A stretch of DNA of 64,000 nt, from positions 25,110-89,109 of the forward strand of contig NZ_JRAO01000009.1 of assembly GCF_000768875.1 (NCBI RefSeq), read 5' to 3'. This document shows positions 1 through 8,519 of this stretch, piece after piece (position 1 is the first letter of the stretch; every line of letters begins with the position of its first letter). Under the pieces are notes generated by a model that did no database searches, had not been told where the DNA came from, and saw nothing but the letters and a program-made list of their open reading frames with translations. The position numbers were made by a program, and so were the translations under genes. This DNA comes from Porphyromonas sp. COT-239 OH1446 (lineage in GTDB: Bacteria; Bacteroidota; Bacteroidia; Bacteroidales; Porphyromonadaceae).

Positions 1-240
1 GACCAGCTCGGGCAGATTGGCCATGGTGCGCTCGATGGGTGCTGTAACGAGCTGCTCGACCTCCTGAGTGGCCAGCGAGGGCGAGGTCGTAATGATCTGC
101 ACCTGATTGTTGGTGATGTCTGGCACGGCATCGATGGGCAGACGGCTAATGCTCCAGCCGCCCCAAATGATGAGCAGCAGGGTCATCATGCCGATGAGCA
201 TTTTGTGTCGGATGCTGTACCTGATGATATAGTTTAACAT
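1..240 (-). CDS. Heavy-metal efflux RND transporter, CusA/CzcA family (N-terminal fragment)
   Basis: Only the first 80 codons are in the window; the gene runs off the left edge. The ATG at 238-240 opens a protein beginning MLNYIIRYSIRHKML, followed by one hydrophobic segment and the motif LPIDAVPDITNNQVQI. That motif is characteristic of CusA/CzcA inner-membrane pumps, which export Cu/Ag or Zn/Co/Cd through a three-part complex to the outside of the cell. Which metal is moved cannot be told from this fragment. The two genes upstream on the same strand (a Cys-rich DUF6660-like protein and a small barrel protein) are common partners of such pumps in Bacteroidota, so one metal-response unit is likely. 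Confidence 0.85.
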   Translation of the reverse strand, partial: MLNYIIRYSIRHKMLIGMMTLLLIIWGGWSISRLPIDAVPDITNNQVQIITTSPSLATQEVEQLVTAPIERTMANLPELV

Positions 241-353
241 ATTGATATGGCAATGTATAATGAGCCCAAAGGCCCTCGACCCCCAAGCTGGGAATAGGAT
301 GCCTCTGTGCGTAAACTAAGGGAATGAAGCTATAGTCTAATGCGGTGTGTGCG

Positions 354-692
354 CTAGATCTTGGGCGGCTGCCATATCTCCCTAGGCCGACGGATGTAGA
401 CGCCTAGGCTGGTGGGGATGAAGCTCTCGTCTACCTGCTCCAGGGCCGAGAGCTCTAGGGTGAGCCCTCTGAGCTGAGTCGAGCCTAGGGTGAGCCCACA
501 GCAGGAGCAGAAGCAGAAGGGTGAGCAGGCATCTCGATGATGTGCCCCCTCCGCCCCCTCTGTAGCCACGCAGAGGGCTGCTTCGCCTCGATCGGAGGCG
601 AGGATCTCCCCCGAGCTCAGACGATCGGTGCAGGGCATGAGCGCGAGCAGGAGGAGGTAGAGGCAGAGACTATAGTGGAGGAGCTGCTTCAT
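354..692 (-). CDS. Small Cys-rich secreted or membrane protein, DUF6660-like
   Basis: A 112-residue protein with an N-terminal hydrophobic segment (LLLLALMPC) and a central cluster HHRDACSPFCFCSCCG. This His/Cys-rich arrangement (H..D.CSPFC.C.CCG) matches the small DUF6660-type proteins often encoded just before CusA-type pumps in Bacteroidota. I infer metal binding from the cysteines; no function is established. The start chosen is MKQLLHYS. A start three codons upstream (MPLMKQ, at 701) is also possible. It lies 113 bp from the CusA-family start on the same strand and probably shares its transcript. Confidence 0.6.
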   Translation of the reverse strand: MKQLLHYSLCLYLLLLALMPCTDRLSSGEILASDRGEAALCVATEGAEGAHHRDACSPFCFCSCCGLTLGSTQLRGLTLELSALEQVDESFIPTSLGVYIRRPREIWQPPKI

Positions 693-717
693 CAAGGGCA
701 AAGGTAAGGCAAATCAG

Positions 718-1302
718 CTATATATCGAGCCCAATACGTACATAAAATGCTGGGAGTACCTCCAGCCCCCCTGAGGGTCTCGTCGAGACGAGGTCCAGCC
801 GTCCCCCTACGCCTAGGGTGATATGGACGTAGGGCAAGAAGATGCTTAGATCCTCGAGGATGGCTGGCAGGGGGATGGCCAGCCAGTCAAACTTCGAGCC
901 GATCCCCAGCGAGATCGAGCCATAGTGCTTGGTCTTGATCTCGGGGGTTGCGATCGGGAGGTCGAGACGGGCATTGGCGTAGAGGGGCAGATGCGACCAG
1001 GGGAAGTATCGCCCGTCGAGCAGCAGCGACCGAGGGGAGAGCTGATACGCTCCTCCATCCACGGCTAGATTGACCCCAGCGGCTACCTGTAGCTGAGGCA
1101 GGGGACGATAGGCCAGCATTATGGCCAAACGTACATCGGGTACACCATAGTGTCGGCTATAGTCGTCGAGGATTACGGTCTCGTAGGGGTTTGTGCCGCT
1201 GATGTCCATGAGGCCATAAATCCTCCGCCTCGAGAGGTCTTGGCCTAGGAGTGGGGGAACTGTCGAGACGATTAGGAGTAGCAGTAGTAGTCTTCTCTTC
1301 AT
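718..1302 (-). CDS. Outer-membrane beta-barrel protein of unknown function
   Basis: A 194-residue protein with a clear signal peptide (MKRRLLLLLLIVSTVPPLLGQ). The rest alternates in short amphipathic strands and ends in YVRIGLDI, with aromatic and hydrophobic residues as expected for a small outer-membrane barrel. It does not match a named family I can recall. It precedes the Cys-rich protein and the CusA-type pump on the same strand and has a promoter-like TATCTTTG about 50 bp upstream, so it is probably the first gene of the metal-efflux unit. A role in metal response is inferred from position only. Confidence 0.65.
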   Translation of the reverse strand: MKRRLLLLLLIVSTVPPLLGQDLSRRRIYGLMDISGTNPYETVILDDYSRHYGVPDVRLAIMLAYRPLPQLQVAAGVNLAVDGGAYQLSPRSLLLDGRYFPWSHLPLYANARLDLPIATPEIKTKHYGSISLGIGSKFDWLAIPLPAILEDLSIFLPYVHITLGVGGRLDLVSTRPSGGLEVLPAFYVRIGLDI

Positions 1303-1353
1303 AGAGGTAGAGGGTAGAGTGGGGCTGTGAACAGCCTAGAGTGAGCTTATTTG

Positions 1354-1361
1354 CAAAGATA
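1354..1361 (-). promoter_or_regulatory. Bacteroidota -7 element TATCTTTG
   Basis: The minus strand reads TATCTTTG here, matching the Bacteroidota sigma -7 consensus TAnnTTTG. It is about 50 bp before the start of the barrel protein that opens the CusA-type metal unit. No clear -33 TTG at the usual spacing. Confidence 0.5.
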
Positions 1362-1381
1362 AGCTCTTTGCCCGTTGATTT

Positions 1382-3715
1382 CTAACGCCATAAATTCTTT
1401 ACCTCAGAAGGAGTGTTGGTACTCCCTCTATCTTCAAATGAGCTAAATATTTTTAATTGAATGCAGGGAGCATTTAGTTTGTATCTCATTTCGATCTTAA
1501 GCTCGACACAGACTAATACATAATCCCCGAGATCTTCATTTCTATCATTCTCCAACTCTTTCTTTAACTCCTGATGCTGATTCAAGTCAATGATGTTAGT
1601 GTAAATTCTATCCTCTTCATCAATGCTTTTTAACCCATATCTCGAAATGGTGTCTTTGTTGGTCTTTTCGTGTCTTATCAATGGCATATCTGCTTTTCTG
1701 AGAACGAGCATAGAGACTCCCATCCATTCATTGCTATCAATACATATGATCCTCATACCTTTGTAACTCCACTCTTTTCCTCCCTCTCCCTCCTCCAAAT
1801 TTGTTATGCCTGATGCTAGGAAAAATGGAAGATTTACCCCCATGGCAACGATAATGAATTGTTCGGGATCAAGATTCAGACGGTCGATAGCGTTGAAGAC
1901 ATCCTTCGTTTGCAGTACGTATTTTTCTGCGGACATTAGCTGAAATCCATTAGATAGAGACCTGGATATATTCAAGGCAATTTGTTCGGCGGTAATGGTA
2001 TCTACCTCTCCGTATCCAATTCCTTGACTTTCCCCGAAGGCTTCCTTCTTTACGAGGATATTGCCCCCCCCAATAAATAATGAGTGTTCTTTACTTGATG
2101 AATGTTCATTACTTGGAGTTGTAGGATTAGTTTCATCTCTAGATATTTGGGAGCAGAATTTAAGTACTGGGCCTAGTATCTCTTTTGTAGATTGCTTGAA
2201 TCTTTCAACCTTTTGACTATCCAACGATTGAGTTCTTTGGATCTCCTCCTTGGTTCTATTGACAGACTCCTGGAGTTCGTCAATTAGGTCGTTTGGGAGC
2301 TTTTTCTCTCTCTCTCGAAACCAGTCGTCTGAGCACAGATCAGATAGCCCAAGTTCGGATAAGAGATCTTTGTCTTTACGAATATCATTGATAAGCTGTC
2401 TTAGCTCGTCAAGCCCCTCTTCCCAATACCTCAGTTTGTGCAGGTCTTTGGGAGGAGTTAGTAGTTTTAGTCGGGGTGGGAATAGACCAACCTCTCCCAC
2501 TAGGGTATATTGTCGGAGGAAGAGTACCCCGAGATAATACTTGATCCACCTTGGAATACTCTCAAGAGTATCTCCAAAAGGAGCATCCATGTCTGGGTGT
2601 TGGTAGTTTCTTGCGTAATAAAAAGGGTCCTGTTCTAAACGTTCGGATGTTGCCATGTATTGATCAATCACATCCTCTAGGCTCTCGGGAACAAGGACGT
2701 ACTTGGGGGGGATTTGCTTAGAATATCTTAAAATTTTCCGCAGTAATTTGTGTTTTCTCAGATACATCAATAGCCCCCCGAGGGCATAGTGGAGTTCTAG
2801 AAAAGCTTTTTGTGCTTTCTCCCTCTCAGCCCTATTTTCTTCGTTGGCCTCACCGCCACTATGATCCATGTTTGTATGAAGCAGAGTAAGATCATAAAAT
2901 TGATGTGCTACCGTCCAATATGACATGATGTAGTCCTCTTTGTCGTAGGATAGAGCTTGTAAAATACACTTCCAAATAAAGATGTTGGTTTGGGGACTCA
3001 TGATTGTTCTCTGATGTTGATCCAAGACCAATTCCACAAAAAAAGATGCATTCCAAAGGGAGATCTTTTTCCTTTTTCGTTGGCAGACCATTTCATTCGC
3101 AGCAAACATGGAGTTATAGTACTCTTGTGGATATTCAATGATGCTTCCTCGTCGTTCTTCTCGATAACGGATGATAGCCCTATAATAAAATTCTTGTAAA
3201 AACCGACTTAGCTCCTCATCGTCTTTTTGTATCGCATAAAAGAGAAGGTCAGATATACTAGTGAAGAAAAGAATTTTCTCCTTCTTATTCGTGCTCGAGT
3301 CGTGTCTTTTTTCTAAGTGCTGAGAGAGCTTGAGTGGATGGTAGAAGACATATATTTGATAGGCAATTGCAAATGTGAGGATAAGCAAAGCTGCTAACGA
3401 AACCACGAGTAATATCAAAGCTGAATGATCAACCCATTCGTTGAGAAAGCCTAATTCGATACATCTTGGTAGTTGTAGCATCCAAAAGATGCATCCAGCG
3501 ATTAGTATCACTAAAGACCCAATGTAGCAGCGAGTAATCCATTCTCTCCTAATAAAAGTATCGACTAGTCTTGTTGAGCCATATTTGTCATCAATTCGAG
3601 TTATCGTTTGCAGTAACAGAGGGAAAGCGATTGCTAGTATGGCTGTGCCCATTGGTAGAACTACCTCCTTGACAATGTCAGGGTAGTTCGCAAATAATAC
3701 TTCTAAAGTCTTCAT
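1382..3715 (-). CDS. Large membrane-anchored protein of unknown function (777 aa)
   Basis: I do not recognise this protein. The N-terminus holds three predicted membrane helices (about residues 18-39, 62-82 and 97-125). A long, charged, mostly helical soluble part follows (residues 130-540), rich in Arg/Lys/Glu, and then a C-terminal alpha/beta-looking domain from about residue 570. The DNA is visibly AT-richer than both flanks and uses AT-ending codons and ATA/AGA more freely, which suggests horizontal acquisition. It stands alone, with its own TACCTTTG promoter element. The layout of an N-terminal membrane anchor plus a large cytoplasmic part resembles some phage-defence or signalling proteins, but I see no catalytic motif that supports this. 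Confidence 0.75.
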   Translation of the reverse strand: MKTLEVLFANYPDIVKEVVLPMGTAILAIAFPLLLQTITRIDDKYGSTRLVDTFIRREWITRCYIGSLVILIAGCIFWMLQLPRCIELGFLNEWVDHSALILLVVSLAALLILTFAIAYQIYVFYHPLKLSQHLEKRHDSSTNKKEKILFFTSISDLLFYAIQKDDEELSRFLQEFYYRAIIRYREERRGSIIEYPQEYYNSMFAANEMVCQRKRKKISLWNASFFVELVLDQHQRTIMSPQTNIFIWKCILQALSYDKEDYIMSYWTVAHQFYDLTLLHTNMDHSGGEANEENRAEREKAQKAFLELHYALGGLLMYLRKHKLLRKILRYSKQIPPKYVLVPESLEDVIDQYMATSERLEQDPFYYARNYQHPDMDAPFGDTLESIPRWIKYYLGVLFLRQYTLVGEVGLFPPRLKLLTPPKDLHKLRYWEEGLDELRQLINDIRKDKDLLSELGLSDLCSDDWFREREKKLPNDLIDELQESVNRTKEEIQRTQSLDSQKVERFKQSTKEILGPVLKFCSQISRDETNPTTPSNEHSSSKEHSLFIGGGNILVKKEAFGESQGIGYGEVDTITAEQIALNISRSLSNGFQLMSAEKYVLQTKDVFNAIDRLNLDPEQFIIVAMGVNLPFFLASGITNLEEGEGGKEWSYKGMRIICIDSNEWMGVSMLVLRKADMPLIRHEKTNKDTISRYGLKSIDEEDRIYTNIIDLNQHQELKKELENDRNEDLGDYVLVCVELKIEMRYKLNAPCIQLKIFSSFEDRGSTNTPSEVKNLWR

Positions 3716-3735
3716 GCTTATTTAATTCTAATGTC

Positions 3736-3743
3736 CAAAGGTA
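3736..3743 (-). promoter_or_regulatory. -7 element TACCTTTG for the 777-aa membrane protein
   Basis: The minus strand reads TACCTTTG about 20 bp before the ATG at 3713-3715, matching TAnnTTTG. The 5' leader would be only about 12-15 nt. Confidence 0.5.
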
Positions 3744-4001
3744 ATCATTTTGATGTTTACTTCTTTGGTGATTTGATTGGAATGCGATGCGTCGGAACGT
3801 AACGAGAAAGGTTTTTGTGTGATAGCAATTAGTCCCTTGATTAATAATAAGCGGTGTGGTGTATAAACATCTGATTTCTAAATGTCTATTTTGAATATAT
3901 TTGTTCCCCGATAGGTTAGCTTCTTACGACTAAGATCTCTAGTGGGCTCTTGGGGACGGCTTTGCTCGACCTCCTCCGATGGGTCTCTATCCCTCTTCGT
4001 G

Positions 4002-4254
4002 GAGCTTCTACTTATATCTCTCTAGAGGCTCAAGATTGGGTCTCGCTTGAGCTCCTACTTAGACCTCTGTTGCGATCCTATTTGGATCTCACTTGAGCTC
4101 CTATTTGGGTCTCTCTTGAGCTCCTACTTAGATCTCTATTGCGATCCTATCGGCATCTCAGGGACAGCCCTAGATAGGGGCTCACCCGAGAGCTTATCGA
4201 GACCTCGGCCGAGGGCCTACTGGGGACTATCTTGACCTTGGACGAGAGCCCCAC
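4002..4254 (+). repeat. 23-bp phased degenerate repeat array A
   Basis: Eleven consecutive units start every 23 bp (4002, 4025, 4048, 4071, 4094, 4117, 4140, 4163, 4186, 4209, 4232). The best-conserved units lie from 4048 to 4162; their core is GAGCTCCTACTTAGATCTC or GCGATCCTATTTGGATCTC. Units at both ends are more eroded but keep the phase. The gap lies between the divergent 777-aa protein and cbiK, and the array ends about 55 bp before the cbiK -7 element. The region codes for no credible protein. Confidence 0.85.
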
Positions 4255-4286
4255 TCGAGAGCTAGAGGGCTTGCCCCGTGAGGGCG

Positions 4287-4317
4287 TTGGCTCTTTGGCA
4301 TAATAGCAGTACTTTTG
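4287..4317 (+). promoter_or_regulatory. Promoter of the cbi cluster
   Basis: TTG at 4287-4289 and TACTTTTG at 4310-4317 are 20 bp apart, matching the Bacteroidota TTTG-N19-21-TAnnTTTG layout. Transcription would begin near 4322, giving a leader of about 65 nt before cbiK. No cobalamin riboswitch is visible in this leader. Confidence 0.6.
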
Positions 4318-4385
4318 TCCGAAACAAGAGACAGGCAGCGTGCAGAGCCACAAAGCCTTTGCCCTCGATCCCCAAAACGCCTACA

Positions 4386-5279
4386 ATGATGCAAACGACC
4401 AAACCCCTAGCCCCCAGCGAACTCGTCCGTCGCACGGATGAGGCTCTGCTGCTCGTAACCTTCGGCAGCACTTATCCTGGCCCTCACCGTACCTTTGCCC
4501 ATATCCGTAAGTTCTTTGCGGATCGCTTCCCCGATAGGGATATTTACATGGCCTTCACCTCGAGGATGTGCATGCGTCGCTGGTTCGAGAAGAGTGGCGA
4601 GCAGTACTACCCTGCCGATCAGTGGCTCAGTGCGATCGGTGCTGCAGGCTACAAGCGTGTGAGCATCCAAAGCTTGCACGTTATCCCCGGGCTCGAGTAT
4701 TCGCTCATCACCGATCGCTACATTCCCCAGTTCCGTGAGGCCTATCCTGAGATCCCTGTTTGCCTAGGTGAACCCTTGCTTTGGGATGATGAAGATATTC
4801 GTCTTGTGGGTAATGTCATCTACGAGGCCTTTGCCCCTCGATTGAGCGCAGGGGAAGCCCTCGTCCTAATGGGTCATGGCAATCATACTGACAAGTTTCC
4901 CGAGGCTAACGGCAAGTATGACCAGCTCAATACCTATCTACAGAGCCTCGATGCCAAGATCATCATCGGGACGGTGGACTACGAAGCCTTGCTCTACGAT
5001 CATGTACTCGAGTATCTCAATCGGGTCTGTGCCTCGGGGACGACGCTCAACTTCCTCCCGCTCATGTCCGTGGCGGGCGATCACGCCCTCAACGATATGG
5101 TCGGCGACTACGACGAGGACGAGCCCATGCACGAGCAGAGCTGGCGCACCCGTCTGCTCTGTGAGGGCTATCCTAGCGACCGAGAGGAGAACTGTCATCT
5201 GCACGGCCTGGGCGACTACGATGCCATCTGCTCCATTTGGTTGGCCCACCTAGAGCGTGCCGAGGCAGCCCTAGGTTAG
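4386..5279 (+). CDS. cbiK: Sirohydrochlorin cobaltochelatase CbiK
   Basis: Class II chelatase that inserts Co2+ into sirohydrochlorin in the early-cobalt (anaerobic) branch of corrin synthesis. The 297-residue protein has the paired metal-binding histidine motifs of the CbiK family: SLHVIPGLEY (His98) and MGHGNH (His164/His167). DEALLLVTFGSTYPG near the N-terminus is also typical. I chose the MMQTTKP start at 4386 because the upstream in-frame extension overlaps the promoter. There is no signal peptide, so it should be cytoplasmic. The gene stops about 50 bp before cbiMN. A homologous ferrochelatase-type use (iron into the same ring) cannot be excluded. Confidence 0.9.
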   Translation: MMQTTKPLAPSELVRRTDEALLLVTFGSTYPGPHRTFAHIRKFFADRFPDRDIYMAFTSRMCMRRWFEKSGEQYYPADQWLSAIGAAGYKRVSIQSLHVIPGLEYSLITDRYIPQFREAYPEIPVCLGEPLLWDDEDIRLVGNVIYEAFAPRLSAGEALVLMGHGNHTDKFPEANGKYDQLNTYLQSLDAKIIIGTVDYEALLYDHVLEYLNRVCASGTTLNFLPLMSVAGDHALNDMVGDYDEDEPMHEQSWRTRLLCEGYPSDREENCHLHGLGDYDAICSIWLAHLERAEAALG

Positions 5280-5331
5280 TGTCTTGACCCAGCTATTGCA
5301 TTTGTCTTACCCCATATATATCGGATCCTCT

Positions 5332-6321
5332 ATGCTACGTAAGCTCTACCTCCTACCCCTTATCCTCCTCATTGCCCTCGAGCCCCTACAGGCCATGCAC
5401 ATCATGGAGGGGTATCTGCCCCTGGGCTGGTGCATCTTTTGGTATGCTGTCTCTGTGCCCTTCGTCTTCTTGAGCTATCGCTTCATCGCCGCTCAGGTGC
5501 GCCGAGAGCCTCGCCGTCGTGTCGATCTAGCCCTGGCCTCGGCCTTTGTCTTCATCCTCTCGGCCCTCAAGCTACCCTCGGTTACGGGCAGTAGCTCGCA
5601 CCTAACGGGGACGACGCTCGGCACGCTCACGGTGGGCGTGATGGCCATGCCACTTATTGGGACGATCGTCCTCATCTTCCAGTCGCTGCTCCTGGCACAC
5701 GGGGGGATCAGCACCCTCGGGGCGAATGTCTTCTCGCTGGCCATCATCGGCCCTCAGGCCGCCTACCTCGTGTACGTGTCGCTGAGCAAGGTGATCTCCC
5801 GCCGCAGCATCGTGGTCTTCGTGGCGACCTTCATCGGTTCGATGGCGACCTATGTAACGACTTCGATCCAGCTGGCCATCGTCTTCCCCGATCCCGAGAT
5901 GGGCTTCGTGGGGGCTGCGGGTAAGTTCCTCGGTATCTTCGCAGTAACGCAGCTGCCCCTATCGGTGCTCGAGGCGATCATCACCGTCGGGGTGATCGAG
6001 CTGCTCGAGGGCACTCGTCGCTCTGCCCTGGCGGTAGTCGATCGGGCTCAGACGCTGCGCACCCTAGGCCTCTCGCTGCTGGCCCTCGTCTGTCTCGCTC
6101 TGCCTGTGGTGGGCGGATATGTGGACTTCGGTTCGGGTGCAGACGACCAGGCGGGCGAGATGGTTGAGGCTCTGGCTACGGGCTACGAGCCTACCCCCTT
6201 CTTCGAGGGCTACGAGCCCAGCGAGGCCGCCGAGCCTTGGCTCTTCGCCCTACAGGTCGGTATCGGTATCTTGATCTTCGCCTTGGCTTACCGAGCCATC
6301 AGGCGTAGGAGCAAGGCCTAA
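5332..6321 (+). CDS. Cobalt ECF transporter, CbiM-CbiN fusion (substrate-binding component)
   Basis: Membrane substrate-specificity component of an energy-coupling-factor cobalt (possibly nickel) importer. After a hydrophobic leader, mature CbiM begins with the metal-binding MHIMEGYLPLGW, and six or so helices follow. From about residue 245 the sequence becomes CbiN-like: a helix, then FGSGADDQAGEMVEALATGYEP and a final helix (WLFALQVGIGILIFALAY). CbiM and CbiN are therefore fused in one 329-residue chain. I chose the ATG at 5332 (MLRKLYLLPL) because it gives a normal leader; a TTG in frame at 5284 would add 16 residues. It is the middle gene of cbiK-cbiMN-cbiQO. Confidence 0.88.
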   Translation: MLRKLYLLPLILLIALEPLQAMHIMEGYLPLGWCIFWYAVSVPFVFLSYRFIAAQVRREPRRRVDLALASAFVFILSALKLPSVTGSSSHLTGTTLGTLTVGVMAMPLIGTIVLIFQSLLLAHGGISTLGANVFSLAIIGPQAAYLVYVSLSKVISRRSIVVFVATFIGSMATYVTTSIQLAIVFPDPEMGFVGAAGKFLGIFAVTQLPLSVLEAIITVGVIELLEGTRRSALAVVDRAQTLRTLGLSLLALVCLALPVVGGYVDFGSGADDQAGEMVEALATGYEPTPFFEGYEPSEAAEPWLFALQVGIGILIFALAYRAIRRRSKA

Positions 6322-6332
6322 TATCCCCTCGG

Positions 6333-8420
6333 ATGAACTCGGGCATACGCTCCCTCCCCCTCCCCCTTCGTCAGCCACAGCTCAGGCTCGCCCTCCCTCT
6401 TGTGAGCCTCGTGCTGTCGCTCCTGCTGAGCAGGGCCATCTTATTGGCCCTGCTCAGCCTTGCCCTATACCCTATGCTGCTGTACCTCGAGCCACCGGGC
6501 TCGAGGATGCGTCGCCTCAGGCAGCTCCTCCTGCTCGCAGCCTTCGTCTCGGTGAGCATACTACCTGTGATGCTTGTCCGCCAGAGCGACGCCGTGCTTG
6601 AGCTCCTCTGGGGGTGGGGTGTCTCTAGAGAGAGCCTCTCCCTCGGCCTTGTCCTGTGGCTACGCTGTATGAGTGCTGTGGGCTCACTCCTCCTCTTGCT
6701 GAGCCTAGTGCCCATCTACGAGCTCTGCCGAGAGCTGCGGCGCATCGGCGTACCGCAGCTGCTGGTCGAGCTCTTCGAGCTGACCTACCGCTACATCCAC
6801 GTCCTACAGGAGACGACGAAGCAGATTGCCCTGGCACAGACCGCTCGGCTCGGTTGGCTCGGCTGGCGAGCAAAGCTCCGAGATCTGCCGCTATTGCTTT
6901 CGCAGACCTTCATCCTGACCTATCACGGGGCTGAGGCTCTCTACGAGGGTCTGCTTTCACGTGCCTATGCCGAGGGGGATAGCCCCTCGCCTTCCCCCAC
7001 AGACCAACCCCCTATACAGATGGATACGACCTCGGCCCTTGTCAGCCTCCGTGGCATAGGCTTTGCCTACGAAGTCCGACAAGCAGCCCTTCGGGGCATC
7101 GACCTAGAGCTCTTCGCCCGAGAGCGAATTGTCCTGCTGGGCAAGAATGGTGCAGGCAAGTCCAGCCTCATGTACCTGCTCGCAGGCCTGCGCCTATGGA
7201 CTCAGGGGCGGATCCTGCTCGGCACGCACGCCCTCGGACGTGGGCGAAGTGATCTGCCGCAGCTGCGCAGACAGGTGGGCCTTGTCCTACAGAACTCCAA
7301 CCATCAGCTCTTCTGCCCCAGTGTCGAGGACGAATTGGCCTTCGGCCTACGCAACCTTGGCCTCTCGGACGAGGAGGTGCGTCGGCGGGTCGAAGCCCTT
7401 ATCGCAGACTACGAGCTCGAGGAGCTACGCCACCGCCCTCCTCACGAGCTGAGCGAGGGACAGAAGAAGTGGGTGTCGATCATCTCTGTCCTGGCCCTCG
7501 ACCCCCCGATCCTCCTCTTGGACGAACCTACGGCCTCGCTGGACTGTTACTTTACAGACCGAGTGATCGACCTGCTGAGCCGCCTCAATGATGAGGGTAA
7601 GACCATCCTCCTCTCTACCCACGACATGGAGCTCGCCTACCGCTGGGGTAGGCGTGCCGTCGTCCTCGTTGATGGCAGCATCGCCGCCGATACCTCGGTA
7701 GAGGAGGTCTTCGCCGATGAGGCTCTGCTCAGACGAGCTAGCCTGCGCCCTGTGAGGGCGATGCAACCTCTGCACCCCGACACAACATCCCTCATCCCCT
7801 CGCCTTCGGAGGATTATAGCCTGCCACTCTTCCTCGCCTCGTCGAAACATCGAGCCCTCATCATCGGTGGAGGTTCGGGGGCGTGGATCAAGGCCCGAGG
7901 GCTTATCGACAGAGGTGTCGAGGTCTCGGTCATCAGTCCAGAGGTTTGCCCCGAGCTCGCAGAGGCGATCCTGAAGGGGCGATGCCGCTGGATCGCTCGC
8001 CCTTTCGGACAAGGGGAGGAGGTTGCCCCTCACTACAGCATCGTAGTGGCCGCAACGGGCGATGAGGCTCTCGACGGATGGATCTGCCTCTCGGCCGCAC
8101 GTCAGGGGCAATTGTATGCGCACCTGGGGCATCGAGGCCTCGGTAACTTCCACTTCGCTTGGTCTGCGAAGCAGGAGGGCATCAGCCTTGCCACGCACAC
8201 CGATCAGGCCTTGCCCGAAGTCTCACGTGCCCTAGGGCAATATCTTTTGGCCCACTTGCCCTCGCTCTCGAGCTTAGAGTTGGACGAACTGGCTCAGCTG
8301 CGCCACAGCCTCTCCGAGCTACGCCACAGCGCAGAGCCTCCGCCTCAAGAGCTGGAGCATCGTTACGATGAGCTGCGAGCGACTATCCTTGCTCGCCTCG
8401 AAGCTCCACCCAGCAGGTAA
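6333..8420 (+). CDS. Triple fusion: CbiQ permease, CbiO ATPase and precorrin-2 dehydrogenase-like domain
   Basis: One 695-residue chain carries three functions. Residues about 1-215 are a CbiQ-type membrane coupling subunit with several hydrophobic helices. Residues about 233-465 are a CbiO ATPase: Walker A GKNGAGKS (270-277), LVLQNSNHQ Q-loop, signature LSEGQ (373-377), Walker B LLLDEP (394-399) and His430 in LLSTHD. Residues about 503-690 resemble the NAD-binding siroheme synthase N-terminal/Met8 fold (ALIIGGGSGAWIKARGL, VSVISP, VVAATGD), the enzyme that oxidises precorrin-2 to sirohydrochlorin, the CbiK substrate. The frame is continuous and the start lies 11 bp after cbiMN. The third domain is shorter in its motifs than classic CysG/Met8, so its activity is inferred. 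Confidence 0.88.
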   Translation: MNSGIRSLPLPLRQPQLRLALPLVSLVLSLLLSRAILLALLSLALYPMLLYLEPPGSRMRRLRQLLLLAAFVSVSILPVMLVRQSDAVLELLWGWGVSRESLSLGLVLWLRCMSAVGSLLLLLSLVPIYELCRELRRIGVPQLLVELFELTYRYIHVLQETTKQIALAQTARLGWLGWRAKLRDLPLLLSQTFILTYHGAEALYEGLLSRAYAEGDSPSPSPTDQPPIQMDTTSALVSLRGIGFAYEVRQAALRGIDLELFARERIVLLGKNGAGKSSLMYLLAGLRLWTQGRILLGTHALGRGRSDLPQLRRQVGLVLQNSNHQLFCPSVEDELAFGLRNLGLSDEEVRRRVEALIADYELEELRHRPPHELSEGQKKWVSIISVLALDPPILLLDEPTASLDCYFTDRVIDLLSRLNDEGKTILLSTHDMELAYRWGRRAVVLVDGSIAADTSVEEVFADEALLRRASLRPVRAMQPLHPDTTSLIPSPSEDYSLPLFLASSKHRALIIGGGSGAWIKARGLIDRGVEVSVISPEVCPELAEAILKGRCRWIARPFGQGEEVAPHYSIVVAATGDEALDGWICLSAARQGQLYAHLGHRGLGNFHFAWSAKQEGISLATHTDQALPEVSRALGQYLLAHLPSLSSLELDELAQLRHSLSELRHSAEPPPQELEHRYDELRATILARLEAPPSR

Positions 8421-8438
8421 GGCAAGCATTATTTGCCG

Positions 8439-8446
8439 TACCTTTG
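8439..8446 (+). promoter_or_regulatory. -7 element TACCTTTG before ruvB
   Basis: TACCTTTG matches TAnnTTTG and lies about 75 bp before the ruvB ATG. It separates the ruvB-flippase unit from the cbi cluster. Confidence 0.5.
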
Positions 8447-8519
8447 CGCCTGTGAGGGGGCATTGCACCCAGGAGGCCCTAGATGTAGCCCAGCCCCCAT
8501 ACAGCATACCCAATAGCAG

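Noticed and set aside
4002..4254. A CRISPR array, given the short regular repeats
   Set aside because: The units abut without spacers, are degenerate rather than near-identical, recur at eight loci, and no cas gene is in the window.
4047..4471. Short open frames across repeat array A and the cbiK leader
   Set aside because: They arise from the repeat's lack of stop codons, encode no recognisable protein and overlap the promoter.
6333..8420. The triple fusion as a sequencing frameshift joining two genes
   Set aside because: The frame is open throughout, linkers between domains are of natural length and composition, and no overlapping second start with a ribosome-binding site is seen at the third domain.
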